The position numbers and the translations under genes were made by a program. This document shows, one piece after another, positions 1-8,848 of a DNA stretch of 64,000 nt. Every line of letters begins with the position of its first letter. The first letter of the stretch is position 1. This DNA is from Prevotella aff. ruminicola Tc2-24 (lineage in GTDB: Bacteria > Bacteroidota > Bacteroidia > Bacteroidales > Bacteroidaceae): NCBI RefSeq assembly GCF_900110895.1, contig NZ_FOIQ01000001.1, positions 62,001 to 126,000 on the forward strand, given 5' to 3'. The notes below the pieces were generated by a model. That model saw only the letters and a list, made by a program, of their open reading frames with translations. It did not search any database and was not told the DNA's origin.

Positions 1-348
1 CACCTCCCGAATCTTATCCACATACTGGATGGCAGAACCGTCGAGGATCGGGAACTCCGGTCCGTTCACTTGGATCATGCAGTTGTCGATGCCGAGGGCA
101 TAGAGTGCCGAGAGACCGTGCTCTACCGTTGACACACGGGCCTCGCCTTTGCCGAGCACCGTACCACGTTGTGTGTCCACCACATTCTCTGCGATGGCAT
201 CAATCACCGGCTCACCTTCCAGGTCGATACGCTGTATCTTGTATCCTGTGTTCTCGGGTGCCGGATTGAATGTTACTGTCAGGTTCAACCCCGTGTGCAG
301 TCCTTTTCCGAACAGTGAAAAGCTGCCTTTCAGTGTTTTCTGCTTCAT
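1..348 (-). CDS. lpxC: UDP-3-O-acyl-N-acetylglucosamine deacetylase, N-terminal part (cut by window edge)
   Basis: The ATG at 348 opens a frame that runs without a stop to base 1, giving 116 codons. The translation starts MKQKTLKGSFSLFGKGLHTG and contains the segment STVEHGLSALYALGIDN, typical of the LpxC N-terminal half; the histidine of TVEH is the family's first zinc ligand. LpxC removes the acetyl group from UDP-3-O-acyl-GlcNAc, the committed step of lipid A synthesis in the cytosol. In Bacteroidetes this gene is usually fused to fabZ, but the part that would show the fusion lies outside the window. It follows lpxD by 19 bp on the same strand, so the two are almost certainly cotranscribed. 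Confidence 0.95.
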   Translation of the reverse strand, partial: MKQKTLKGSFSLFGKGLHTGLNLTVTFNPAPENTGYKIQRIDLEGEPVIDAIAENVVDTQRGTVLGKGEARVSTVEHGLSALYALGIDNCMIQVNGPEFPILDGSAIQYVDKIREV

Positions 349-367
349 ATCTTCAAATTTTCAGTCT

Positions 368-1417
368 TCATAATTCTGCGCCCATCTTTTCCTTGATAGC
401 GTCGATCTCCTTCTGTAGGGCAGCAATCTGCTTGTACATATCGGGCAGTTTCGCGTCGATGGCTCTCGCCTTGAAGAAGAGCTTCGGGTCAACGGCCGGC
501 GAACCGATCAGGGCCTCACCGTTACCCTTGGTGTTCTTGATGACACCGCTCTGGGCACCAACGAAAGTCTTATCGGCAATCTGGATATGACCGGAGAAAC
601 CGGCCTGTCCGCCAACCATGCACCAGGCACCGATCTTCGTGGAACCAGCCATACCCACCTGAGCCGACATCACCGTGTTCTCGCCGACCTCACAGTTGTG
701 GGCCACCTGAATCAGATTATCCAACTTCACACCCTTACGGATGATGGTCTGTCCCATCGTCGAACGGTCTATACAGGTGTTGGCGCCAATCTCCACATTG
801 TCCTCGATCACCACGATACCAATCTGTGGAATCTTCTCGTAGCCCTCTGTATTCGGTGCAAAGCCGAAGCCGTCAGCTCCGATCACACTACCGGCATGGA
901 TGGTGACGTTGTTCCCAATCTTACAACCCTGATAAACGGTGATGTTAGGGTAGAGGAGACAACCGGCACCGATAGCCACCCCGTCGCCGATGACGGTATG
1001 GGGATAGATCTGTGTGCCGTCGCCGATGGTGGCTCCGTCGCCGATGACGGCGAAAGCACCGATATAGACATCCTTACCGATGGTGGCCTTAGACGATACG
1101 CTGGCTGTCGGGTCGATGCCAGTCTTCTTAGGCTTCATCGACTCATAGAGCTGTAGCAACTTGGCCACGCTCTCATAGGCGTTCTTCACACGGATGAGCG
1201 TAGCGCTGACGGGTTTCTCCAACTCAACATCCTCATTGACAAGGACGATGCTTGATAGGGTCTCGTAGATGTAGTGGGTATATTTGGGATTCGATAAGAA
1301 GGAAATGGCTCCCGGCACTCCCTCCTCAATCTTGGCAAAGGTGTGCACGGCGGCATTCTCGTCGCCTTCCACTCTGCCTTGTATGAATTCGGCAATTTGC
1401 TTGGCTGTAAACTCCAT
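368..1417 (-). CDS. lpxD: UDP-3-O-(3-hydroxyacyl)glucosamine N-acyltransferase LpxD
   Basis: This 349-residue protein has the LpxD layout: an N-terminal uridine-binding domain (about 1-100), then a left-handed beta-helix built from hexapeptide repeats (about 105-290; e.g. [20 protein letters not shown]), then a short helical tail. The segment [13 protein letters not shown] carries the family's catalytic histidine. It adds the second hydroxyacyl chain to UDP-glucosamine in lipid A synthesis. Length is normal. It lies directly upstream of lpxC, so two consecutive Raetz pathway genes are together. A TAnnTTTG box about 30 nt upstream is its likely promoter. Confidence 0.96.
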   Translation of the reverse strand: MEFTAKQIAEFIQGRVEGDENAAVHTFAKIEEGVPGAISFLSNPKYTHYIYETLSSIVLVNEDVELEKPVSATLIRVKNAYESVAKLLQLYESMKPKKTGIDPTASVSSKATIGKDVYIGAFAVIGDGATIGDGTQIYPHTVIGDGVAIGAGCLLYPNITVYQGCKIGNNVTIHAGSVIGADGFGFAPNTEGYEKIPQIGIVVIEDNVEIGANTCIDRSTMGQTIIRKGVKLDNLIQVAHNCEVGENTVMSAQVGMAGSTKIGAWCMVGGQAGFSGHIQIADKTFVGAQSGVIKNTKGNGEALIGSPAVDPKLFFKARAIDAKLPDMYKQIAALQKEIDAIKEKMGAEL

Positions 1418-1447
1418 AATTTTTAAGTATGTTCTTAATTAATTGTG

Positions 1448-1455
1448 CAAAGATA
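1448..1455 (-). promoter_or_regulatory. Bacteroidetes -7 box before lpxD
   Basis: The minus strand reads TATCTTTG here, matching the Bacteroidetes -7 consensus TAnnTTTG, about 30 nt before the lpxD ATG. I see no good TTTG box at the expected upstream distance. Its position between the HD gene and lpxD suggests lpxD-lpxC has its own promoter. Confidence 0.5.
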
Positions 1456-1462
1456 GCAAAAA

Positions 1463-2689
1463 TTATTCAATTCGCTGATAACAAAGATAATATTTTCTTA
1501 TTTTTTTAGAAAGTAATTGAACATTTAGCAATTCCGATGCTTCGGAGATATCCTTGATATCCCCGTTCTTGTAAAGTATTGAGATACTGTCGTCATCAAC
1601 ATTATACATGTCTTTCTGGATGGGATTCACGCTGATCATGTAGCGCTGTGCATCGGCCTCGGAGATACCCATCTCACGGGCGATGGTGGTGGCTAACTCA
1701 TGGATCCGCTCCTCACTGACGGGGTTCTCTGAGACCTCCACCTTGAAGATATGTCGGTCGAGCATGTCGGCGGCCAGCGTGGCGAGGATCTTATCGTCCG
1801 ACTGTCGCCACACCTTCATGGCACTCCAGATATCGCTGTCGTCGAGGTTTTCGTAATGCTTCAGCGCCTCTTCGTCGCCACAGAACCGTTCTTTGTCCAC
1901 ATCGTTCTCCAAGAAGTACAGGAGCGAGGGCGTGGCGAAGAGCTTATGCCCTGCAGCGATCAGGTCCTTGGCACGTGTCAGCAGTTTGATGAGTACCTTC
2001 TCATAAGCCACACAGGTACGATGCAGGTACACCTGCCAATACATCAGTCGTCGGGTGGTCAGGTAGTTCTCCAACGAGTAGATTCCCTTCTGTTCCACCA
2101 CCAGGGCATCGTCTACGACGTTGAGCATCTTGATGATACGAGCCGAACCGATATTTCCTTCTGTCACACCCGTATAGAAGGAGTCGCGCCGCAGATAGTC
2201 GAGACGGTCCATATCCAACTGGCTCGATATGAGTTGGTGGAGGAAGTCCTTCGGGTACTCGCCCTTGAAGATGGCAATGGCCAGGTTCAATTGTCCGTTG
2301 AAGTCGCGGTTGATTTCCTCCATCATCATCAGTGAGATATCCTCGTGGGTGATACCACGGAAGAGCGTGTTCTCCAACACATGCGAGAACGGTCCGTGTC
2401 CGATGTCGTGCATCAGGATGGCGGCCTGTACGGCCTCCGCCTCCGACTCAAAGATGAAGATGCCCTTCTGCTGGAGCGATACGATAGCCTCGCTCATCAG
2501 GTGGAAGGCGCCTAACGAATGCTGGAAGCGTGTATGCCGGGCACCGGGGTAGACCACCGAGGCGAGACCCAGTTGGTTGATACGGTTCAGACGTTGGAAC
2601 AGGGGGTGTTCTACAATACTGTATAGCAGTCCCTTGGGAATCTTGATGAACCCGAACACGGGGTCGTTGATAATCTTGACGTCGCTCAC
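1463..2689 (-). CDS. HD-domain phosphohydrolase (dNTPase-like)
   Basis: A 408-residue HD-superfamily protein related to dGTP triphosphohydrolases (COG1078 type). Metal-binding motifs are visible: RHTRFQHSLGAFHL near residue 52, LMHDIGHGPFSH near 92 (the HD pair) and SSQLDMDRLDYLRRDSFYTG near 155, the usual third element. There is no signal peptide, so it should be cytosolic. The substrate cannot be told from sequence; hydrolysis of dNTPs or other nucleotides is typical of the family. The product ends 45 bp before lpxD on the same strand. Its own promoter is one of the best in the window. Confidence 0.85.
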   Translation of the reverse strand: MSDVKIINDPVFGFIKIPKGLLYSIVEHPLFQRLNRINQLGLASVVYPGARHTRFQHSLGAFHLMSEAIVSLQQKGIFIFESEAEAVQAAILMHDIGHGPFSHVLENTLFRGITHEDISLMMMEEINRDFNGQLNLAIAIFKGEYPKDFLHQLISSQLDMDRLDYLRRDSFYTGVTEGNIGSARIIKMLNVVDDALVVEQKGIYSLENYLTTRRLMYWQVYLHRTCVAYEKVLIKLLTRAKDLIAAGHKLFATPSLLYFLENDVDKERFCGDEEALKHYENLDDSDIWSAMKVWRQSDDKILATLAADMLDRHIFKVEVSENPVSEERIHELATTIAREMGISEADAQRYMISVNPIQKDMYNVDDDSISILYKNGDIKDISEASELLNVQLLSKKIRKYYLCYQRIE

Positions 2690-2729
2690 TTCTTGGATGA
2701 TAAAATCGTAATAATTGTTATTTCGTGCG

Positions 2730-2778
2730 CAAAGGTACTATAAAAATCCTTATATTCCAAATAAATGTAGTAACTTTG
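2730..2778. promoter_or_regulatory. Overlapping divergent promoters (HD gene and GH43-like gene)
   Basis: On the minus strand TTTG (2758-2761), 20 nt of spacer and TACCTTTG (2730-2737) form a perfect Bacteroidetes promoter for the HD hydrolase. On the plus strand TAACTTTG (2771-2778) is the -7 box for the GH43-like gene starting at 2810. The minus -33 box is only 9 bp from the plus -7 box, so the two polymerase sites must compete. Confidence 0.7.
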
Positions 2779-2809
2779 GCGTCAAAAACAAACTAACGAC
2801 AAATATCAC

Positions 2810-3877
2810 ATGAAACGAATTCTTTTGATGACACTGCTGGGGGCATTGTGCTGTCCCGCTGTCTGGTCGCAAACTGCCAAGGGTAATCTGCAGAAAGGCG
2901 ACTATGGTTATCTCTATTGTCACATGAACGATCGCGGACGGGCGTGGACGGCCTATGCCCTGAGTCGTGACGGTTTCCACTATCACGATCTGTTGGATGG
3001 TGACTCCATCTTCAGTGATGCTGAACATGCCCGGATAGAGGGGGCCACTCGCGACGCCTTTGTATGTAGGAAGCACGACGGCTCAGGTTATCTGATGGTG
3101 TGCACTGATATGAATGTGGGGGCCAGAGACCTGTTGGGTAAGGCCGCCACATGGGATAACTACGGCATCGATCTGTTGACGAGCGATGATCTCATCCACT
3201 GGCAGTCCACCACCTTCGACTACCGGAGTGGAACGGCCATCTTCTCTGATCCTGAGGCCGAGAGCGTGTACCGGAACTGGAGCACGATCAACCGTGTGTG
3301 GGCGCCGCAGATCATGTGGGATGCCGACTACCAGTGGCCCGATGGACGGAAAGGCGGTTATATGGTCTACTATTCGATGTGGAACCGTGGCGAGGAGGCC
3401 TACGACCGTATGTACTACTCATATGCCGACGAGTCGTTTACCACACTTACGCAGCCCCGTCTGCTCTTCGACTGGGGCTATGCCACCATCGATGCCGACA
3501 TCAACTGGGTGAGCGCCGACCAGAAGTGGCACATGATGATCAAGAAGGAGGGGGGACAGCCTGGGCTGTTCACGGCCACTGCACCGGCCTTGATGGGACC
3601 GTGGAGTGAGCCTGTCGAGGACGACTATGTGAACTTCGAAGGCAACAAAAAATGCGAGGGTGTTTCTGCCTTCCAACTGGTGGGCGACTCCACGTGGGTG
3701 ATCGGTTATATCGAATACTCCTCGAACCCGAAGAACTACCGTCTTTGTCGGGCCGACCAATATATGCGTAATTTCCATTCCCCTCAGAATATCGAGGGCG
3801 TCAGTCGACCGCAGCACGGCTCGTTCCTCCGACTGACGAAAGAGGAATATGAGCGGCTTGAGCAACTAAGAAGATAG
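2810..3877 (+). CDS. Secreted GH43-like glycoside hydrolase
   Basis: A 355-residue protein with a signal peptide (about 1-20, ending VWSQ). The rest looks like a five-bladed propeller of the GH43 arabinosidase/xylosidase type: VWAPQIMWDADY near 163, TIDADINW near 228 (candidate modulating Asp) and KKCEGVSAF near 280 (candidate acid Glu). ATRDAFV near 82 could supply the base. The substrate is probably an arabinose- or xylose-bearing glycan, but the exact linkage cannot be read from sequence. It stands alone between divergent and convergent neighbours rather than in a polysaccharide locus. Confidence 0.72.
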   Translation: MKRILLMTLLGALCCPAVWSQTAKGNLQKGDYGYLYCHMNDRGRAWTAYALSRDGFHYHDLLDGDSIFSDAEHARIEGATRDAFVCRKHDGSGYLMVCTDMNVGARDLLGKAATWDNYGIDLLTSDDLIHWQSTTFDYRSGTAIFSDPEAESVYRNWSTINRVWAPQIMWDADYQWPDGRKGGYMVYYSMWNRGEEAYDRMYYSYADESFTTLTQPRLLFDWGYATIDADINWVSADQKWHMMIKKEGGQPGLFTATAPALMGPWSEPVEDDYVNFEGNKKCEGVSAFQLVGDSTWVIGYIEYSSNPKNYRLCRADQYMRNFHSPQNIEGVSRPQHGSFLRLTKEEYERLEQLRR

Positions 3878-3890
3878 TCCTTAGAGAAAT

Positions 3891-3928
3891 AATGCCCTCG
3901 GAAGTATGATAGAGCTTCCGGGGGCATT
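3891..3928. terminator. Bidirectional terminator
   Basis: An inverted repeat of 14 bp per arm (3891-3904 and 3915-3928, one G-T pair, 10-nt loop) sits between the convergent GH43-like gene and the TlpA-like gene at 3966. Both outer ends are AATG/CATT, so it can act on both strands. Confidence 0.75.
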
Positions 3929-3965
3929 CTGATAAGAGAGAGAATAATATGTCAATATGATGCTG

Positions 3966-5450
3966 TTATTCCAAAGAGACATGGCGGACGACGAAGTCGC
4001 CTTTCTCGTCACCCTCCTTGAAGTCGAAGGTAGATGGCATGGTGTCGAACGGCTCGAAGGTGAGTGTGAAGTCTGTGTAGAAGAGGTCTTTCAGAAGTCC
4101 TTCTGTCGCTTCTGAGGCCTTCACCTGCGTATAGTTTGTATCGTCGAGTTTGATACCGTCGGCTGCCGTCAGTCTGTACTTCTTACCGTTGGCCTCCAGA
4201 TAGGCACCTTTGGACATTCCGAACCCATAGATCTTGGGACTGTAATAACGGAAGCTGACGGTGGTGCCGCTGGCGCTGGCATCCACTTTCCGAATGGCGA
4301 GGGATAGGTAGGAAGTGTTGTCTTGTTTGGGACCGTTGAGACCCTCGGCCAGACCCATGAAGGATCCGGGAATATAGCCCATGCCCTTCCAGACGATACG
4401 TTTGTCAGGTGAGATAAGAACAAAATAAGGCCAGGCGTTAATGTCGCAGTATAGGCTGTTGATGCCCTTACCCTTCTTACCGTCGTTCCAGTTCTTCCAG
4501 ACGATGCGCTTACTGAAGGCATGATTCTGCCACGCAGAGAGATTATTATCATTGATGCTGATGATTTCCAGTTTCCCTTTCATTTTCTCATAGACCTCTC
4601 TTATCTCAGGCTCAGATTGTATACAAGGGCCACATCCAAGATTCCAGAAGTCGAGCAGAACATATCGGTTGTCCTGTCCAAAAACCTCAGCAAGGTGATG
4701 CTTCTCTCCTCGCATGTCGAACAGCTCGACATCGACGATCTCTTCGCCTACCTGTAGAACATGTGGTGGATAGATATTGGCATGTATCTCTGCCAGTTGC
4801 TCTTCAAACCCTTTCGGCGCACGGGCAGCCATAGACTTCTCCAGTTCCTTTAGCTGCTCCATGTATGGAAAGCTATTATTATGGGTGATATTGATGCTTT
4901 TCACATCTATGGAAATGTCTTCCAGTTTATTGATTGAGGCCGCATCTACGGGCAATGATGGCAGGATATCCATCTCCATTTTTCTTCGCTTTATTTCGAC
5001 AGGTCCCCGCTTTTCCCATGGTGCGCGGTCAGAATTCAACTTCAATAATTCTGCCAGCACGTCACGGCATGGTTCTATCAGGCGATCCTCTGTCTGTTGT
5101 TCGGGAATCGAACTCTCTACCTTCCATATGGGGATGAGATAATCATTACCCGTCATTTTCACGGTTACACCGGGACTCAGCCATATAAGACGTGAACTGT
5201 TGGGACTGCCCTCACCTTCGAGAAAGATATAGCTCTTGGTGAATTCCTCTACAGGAACGGTCAAACTGAAGCGCCCATTTTGCACTGTGTCTATTGTCGC
5301 AGGCAGCTCGTTGTCGTCTACATAAACTAAAGCCAGCATGCCGTCTTTCAGTGCGGGTGAATAACCAGTGATGGTTGCAGTCTTTGTTTGTGCCAGTCCT
5401 GTCATGGTGACGAGGGCAAGCATCATCGTAATGATAGTCTTCTTGTTCAT
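3966..5450 (-). CDS. TlpA-like thiol-disulfide oxidoreductase with DUF4369-like N-terminus
   Basis: A 494-residue exported protein with a signal peptide (1-20, ending TGLAQ). Residues about 20-115 resemble the beta-rich DUF4369 domain that precedes many Bacteroidales TlpA proteins. The thioredoxin fold follows from about 235, with the redox site FWNLGCGPCIQSEPE (CGPC). A beta-rich tail (about 390-494) is shared with the protein at 6533. It is expected to exchange thiols and disulfides in the periplasm; the client is unknown. Its ATG overlaps the previous gene's stop by 4 nt, so translation is probably coupled. It is the last gene of a four-gene run. Confidence 0.82.
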   Translation of the reverse strand: MNKKTIITMMLALVTMTGLAQTKTATITGYSPALKDGMLALVYVDDNELPATIDTVQNGRFSLTVPVEEFTKSYIFLEGEGSPNSSRLIWLSPGVTVKMTGNDYLIPIWKVESSIPEQQTEDRLIEPCRDVLAELLKLNSDRAPWEKRGPVEIKRRKMEMDILPSLPVDAASINKLEDISIDVKSINITHNNSFPYMEQLKELEKSMAARAPKGFEEQLAEIHANIYPPHVLQVGEEIVDVELFDMRGEKHHLAEVFGQDNRYVLLDFWNLGCGPCIQSEPEIREVYEKMKGKLEIISINDNNLSAWQNHAFSKRIVWKNWNDGKKGKGINSLYCDINAWPYFVLISPDKRIVWKGMGYIPGSFMGLAEGLNGPKQDNTSYLSLAIRKVDASASGTTVSFRYYSPKIYGFGMSKGAYLEANGKKYRLTAADGIKLDDTNYTQVKASEATEGLLKDLFYTDFTLTFEPFDTMPSTFDFKEGDEKGDFVVRHVSLE

Positions 5451-6526
5451 AGTTGTTTATTGTTTAGTGATTTATAGATAAGTGACTCCAGTTCTTCGGC
5501 ATTGGTTGAGGTGGAAAGGATAGTACCATCACAATCGATTAGGAACATAGCACCGCCACTTCTGTCAATACCGTTTTTACGCCAGATCTGGTTTTCGTCG
5601 TTCAATTCTAACAGACATATCCACGGATATCCGTCTTTCTTTACCGCCTTCTCCAGAGCATCTCGATTTCGTTCGCGAGCAATAGCCACTACAGTAAAGC
5701 CTTGGTCTTTATATCGTTCATAGATTGGAATCATAGCAATACTATGCCGACGGCATGGACCGCACCATGAAGCCCAAAGGTCAACAAGAGCAACTTTTCC
5801 TTTTATCATTGTAGAGATAGGCACGAGTAGACCGTCATTATTACGAACGTTATAATCGATATAAGGTTTGCCAGGTTGCAAACGATAGGCAGCCTCAACC
5901 GTAGCGATCTGCTCATGGATTGGATGATCTGGATACATGTCAACCAATTTGTCATGATACAATGTCAGATATGCCTCCCACTGCGATGCGTCGAAATCGG
6001 TGTATATGCTGGCATGACAGAGCGTATGGATAGCATCAAGCACATCGTAGAGCGTACATAGCATAGGATGCTCTTTTGCATAGTTCAAACGGAACGGAAG
6101 TCTCTCTTTCGGGGAGTTTCCACAGTGTATTTGTTCTATGCTGTCTCTCACTTGTTGTTTTCGCCCTTCCTCACCATTACTAATAACACGCATTGGTTGG
6201 TCTTCATACATCGTTACATTCACATCACAATTCTCAGTAAGAAACTTTCCTACATAAAATTTTCCTGTCTTAAATTGATTTAGGAAGAACACGTTGTAGA
6301 GTCTGGGGAAATCCGTTTCAATATCATAGGTAAAGCGTCCATCTATGGCATGTATGTGAAAGCGTGGTTCGTCAATCACTCGAAGATCAGTTCCTTCCTC
6401 ACAGATGATGATGTCATCTCCCCACGCATCAGTATCCAATATGCCTTCAACGTGACATGTTATTTGTCCTTGTCCCGTCATCGCGATCATTACGAACAGG
6501 CAGGTGATGATGGTTCGCTTCTTCAT
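5447..6526 (-). CDS. TlpA-like thioredoxin, periplasmic
   Basis: A 359-residue protein with a signal peptide (1-20, MTGQGQ end). The N-terminal 220 residues are not recognised. The C-terminal half is a thioredoxin domain with DLWASWCGPCRRHSIAMIPI near 252, a standard WCGPC site, and the family's GGAMFLID proline-loop region is altered to GGAMF. Unlike its two neighbours it lacks the beta-rich C-terminal tail. It overlaps the downstream gene by 4 nt and follows the upstream gene by 6 bp, which marks an operon. Confidence 0.82.
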   Translation of the reverse strand: MKKRTIITCLFVMIAMTGQGQITCHVEGILDTDAWGDDIIICEEGTDLRVIDEPRFHIHAIDGRFTYDIETDFPRLYNVFFLNQFKTGKFYVGKFLTENCDVNVTMYEDQPMRVISNGEEGRKQQVRDSIEQIHCGNSPKERLPFRLNYAKEHPMLCTLYDVLDAIHTLCHASIYTDFDASQWEAYLTLYHDKLVDMYPDHPIHEQIATVEAAYRLQPGKPYIDYNVRNNDGLLVPISTMIKGKVALVDLWASWCGPCRRHSIAMIPIYERYKDQGFTVVAIARERNRDALEKAVKKDGYPWICLLELNDENQIWRKNGIDRSGGAMFLIDCDGTILSTSTNAEELESLIYKSLNNKQL

Positions 6527-6532
6527 GACTGG

Positions 6533-7471
6533 TTATTTTATGGAAACATTTCCAATGACTATGACGTCTTCGTCCTCGCCGTCGTCCGTCATAAAGTCGA
6601 AAGAGGTGGGTAGGGTGTCGAATGGCTCAAAGGTAAGCGTGAAATCGCAATAGTTAATGTCATCGCCAAATTTTTCCCTTACGGTATATGCTTTAACCTG
6701 GGGCGTGACATCCTCATCGAGTTTGATTCCGTCGGTTGCTGTCAGTTCGTATTTCTTGCCGTTGGCAGTGAGGTAGGAATCGCGGGAAATATTGAACCAT
6801 AAGCCTTTTCTTATATAAACGCGGAAACTGATGGCGGTACCATTAGTGCTGGTCTTAACTTTCCTGATGGCCAGATTTGGATTTGAATAATTGTCTTGCT
6901 TGGGACCATTCAGAGCCTCGGCAATTCCAAGGAAACTTCCTGGGCCATAACCTGTCTGCTCCCAAAGGATACGACCATCGGGCGACAATAAGACGTAAAA
7001 GGGTGCGGCATTAAAGTCGTAGTAATGGCTCTTGACACCTCCTTGTTTGAATCTCTTACCGTCGTTCCAGTTCTTCCAGACAATCTTCTTGCTCAATTCA
7101 TGTCCTTGCCATTCTGAGATCGAATCCAAGTTGATGGAAACGATTTCCAGTTTGCTCTTCATCCGGTCATAGACCTCCTGCAGTTCCGGCTCAGCCTTCC
7201 GGCACACGCCACAATGGAGAGTCCAGAAGTTGAGCAGCACATAACGACCATCGGCGAAGGCTTCAAATAGGCGATGTTTGTTGCCTTGCATGTCGAAAAG
7301 TTCGGCATCAACGGCTTTCTCTCCCACCTCCAGAATATGCAAAGTATCGACTGCTTCCTGTTCTGATTCTATTGGGGAATCTGTCGTGTTTTTGGATGTT
7401 TGCGTGCAAGCACAAAAGAGTAATGCACCAGCGATTGAATAAATCGCAACCATAATATCTTTCTTGTTCAT
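6533..7471 (-). CDS. TlpA-like thioredoxin lipoprotein with CGVC active site
   Basis: A 312-residue lipoprotein (lipobox LFCAC near residue 22). The thioredoxin domain and the C-terminal tail match the protein at 3966 closely (VDAELFDMQGNKHRL, GPGSFLGIAEALNGPKQDN, DFTLTFEPFDTLP), so the two are paralogues by local duplication. The redox site is TLHCGVCRKAEPE: Val replaces the usual Pro between the cysteines, which should shift the redox potential. The DUF4369-like N-terminus of the paralogue is absent. It is membrane-anchored while its relative is soluble. Confidence 0.82.
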   Translation of the reverse strand: MNKKDIMVAIYSIAGALLFCACTQTSKNTTDSPIESEQEAVDTLHILEVGEKAVDAELFDMQGNKHRLFEAFADGRYVLLNFWTLHCGVCRKAEPELQEVYDRMKSKLEIVSINLDSISEWQGHELSKKIVWKNWNDGKRFKQGGVKSHYYDFNAAPFYVLLSPDGRILWEQTGYGPGSFLGIAEALNGPKQDNYSNPNLAIRKVKTSTNGTAISFRVYIRKGLWFNISRDSYLTANGKKYELTATDGIKLDEDVTPQVKAYTVREKFGDDINYCDFTLTFEPFDTLPTSFDFMTDDGEDEDVIVIGNVSIK

Positions 7472-7489
7472 AACCTTGTTTATTAGAGT

Positions 7490-8581
7490 TTAGTATAGAG
7501 AACTTAAATCGTATGAGTAAATATATGGATCAGTCTCATCATCGATAAAATCTGAATATAGGTAAAGGGTTTTACCATCCTTGGATAACATAATCTCTTG
7601 TCCAAACTTATCAAGATGAATGATGTGTTGCTTGACGCCATCCCAGTCATACACCTCTACTGTATTACCCCACGGAAAGGGGGCCTTCCTATCAAATTCC
7701 TCCATGATCTCGCCCTTGCTGTTGGAATGCTTATAAAGCAAGTAAATCCTGTCATTATCTGCGCAGCAATGTATGCGCTCGGTTGACAGCGTTTTATCAA
7801 TCACAGGGATTGGGAGATGGTCAGAATATATATAGTTTAGGATATTTGTTTTATTTCCATCAATAGTAAAGATAAAAGCAAGCTTTCCCGAATCACCCCA
7901 ATACAGAAATCTGCCTTTTCCATTATCTGCAACACCACCTTCGGTGTACACTGCCCACTTTTCCTCAGTCAAGACCTCTGGCGTACTATCATTGGGCCAA
8001 TAGTCAAGCGGAGTGACCGTCTGGTTCTTAAAGTTTACGGTTGCGAGCACGTGGCGTAAATCGTCTTCAGGTGCTCCTATCAAGAGAAGAGTAGAATCGG
8101 ATAATACTACAAATGTAGTACCACCTTGGTAAAAACGAGGCATTTGCCTGAGGTCGTATCTTTCCCATTTTGTCGGATCTTTAAAAGTAGAATGGTTGTC
8201 TGTGTGAGGTATCTTCGTCAATGTGGCTAAAGTCGATTCAAAAACAGTTTCATCAATCTCAGGGTGATCAATAACATATATTGCTCCATGATTGTCTTGC
8301 GATAGATCCATACAGCCGAACTCGTTTTGCCCATGCCCCTTTACTAATATCTTTTCTGCTTTCTGCCATTCTGTCCTTGTCATTTTACCGGAATAAATAC
8401 TCCAGTCTTGATCCCGGGCATAGATGTTGTCCCCCAACATCCATTTGGGCCATAATCCCTTATTTATGTCCATTTTTACAAGCTGTCCCTCAAGAGATAC
8501 CTCAAATTCTGCACCACTTTTGTCTGAACACGACACGAATGATGCCATACTAATAAGAAATAATAAGATTTTCTTGTTCAT
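7490..8581 (-). CDS. Lipoprotein, probably a beta-propeller (unknown function)
   Basis: A 363-residue lipoprotein (lipobox SFVSC near residue 18). I cannot name the family with certainty. The body is beta-rich with recurring blade-like segments (GCMDLSQDNHGAIYVID, RIYLLYKHSN, VYDWDGVKQHIIHLD, SKDGKTLYLYSD), the pattern of the six-bladed propeller lipoproteins common in Bacteroidales beside TlpA-like genes. It is the first gene of the four-gene minus-strand operon and faces the TPR-HTH regulator. A role as a surface or periplasmic binding scaffold is inference. Confidence 0.6.
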   Translation of the reverse strand: MNKKILLFLISMASFVSCSDKSGAEFEVSLEGQLVKMDINKGLWPKWMLGDNIYARDQDWSIYSGKMTRTEWQKAEKILVKGHGQNEFGCMDLSQDNHGAIYVIDHPEIDETVFESTLATLTKIPHTDNHSTFKDPTKWERYDLRQMPRFYQGGTTFVVLSDSTLLLIGAPEDDLRHVLATVNFKNQTVTPLDYWPNDSTPEVLTEEKWAVYTEGGVADNGKGRFLYWGDSGKLAFIFTIDGNKTNILNYIYSDHLPIPVIDKTLSTERIHCCADNDRIYLLYKHSNSKGEIMEEFDRKAPFPWGNTVEVYDWDGVKQHIIHLDKFGQEIMLSKDGKTLYLYSDFIDDETDPYIYSYDLSSLY

Positions 8582-8624
8582 AGTTCTACGTTTTGTAATG
8601 ATTGGTTTTTGAATAATCCGATAG

Positions 8625-8829
8625 CAAAGTTAGGATGAAGATGTGAACCATGCAAGCATTTGAACGGAAAATCGATATAGGTGGTGTTGCATGTTGTTTG
8701 GTCATAATTGTCTGACAATAAGCAGGATGCGTAGATCGTGACGGTGAATAAAGTGACTGAGAGGGACGGGCAAAGAATGCGAAAACCATGAAAAAGACTT
8801 GCTCATGTGACGAAATAGCCGTATTTTTG
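8625..8829. promoter_or_regulatory. Divergent promoters between the TlpA operon and the TPR-HTH regulator
   Basis: Minus strand: CTTG (8653-8656), 20 nt, TAACTTTG (8625-8632), pointing into the lipoprotein/TlpA operon. Plus strand: TTG (8799-8801), 20 nt, TATTTTTG (8822-8829), pointing into the regulator at 8849. The 140 bp between them are free for regulator binding; I see no clear operator repeat. Confidence 0.65.
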
Positions 8830-8848
8830 CAGACAAATAACAATCTAT

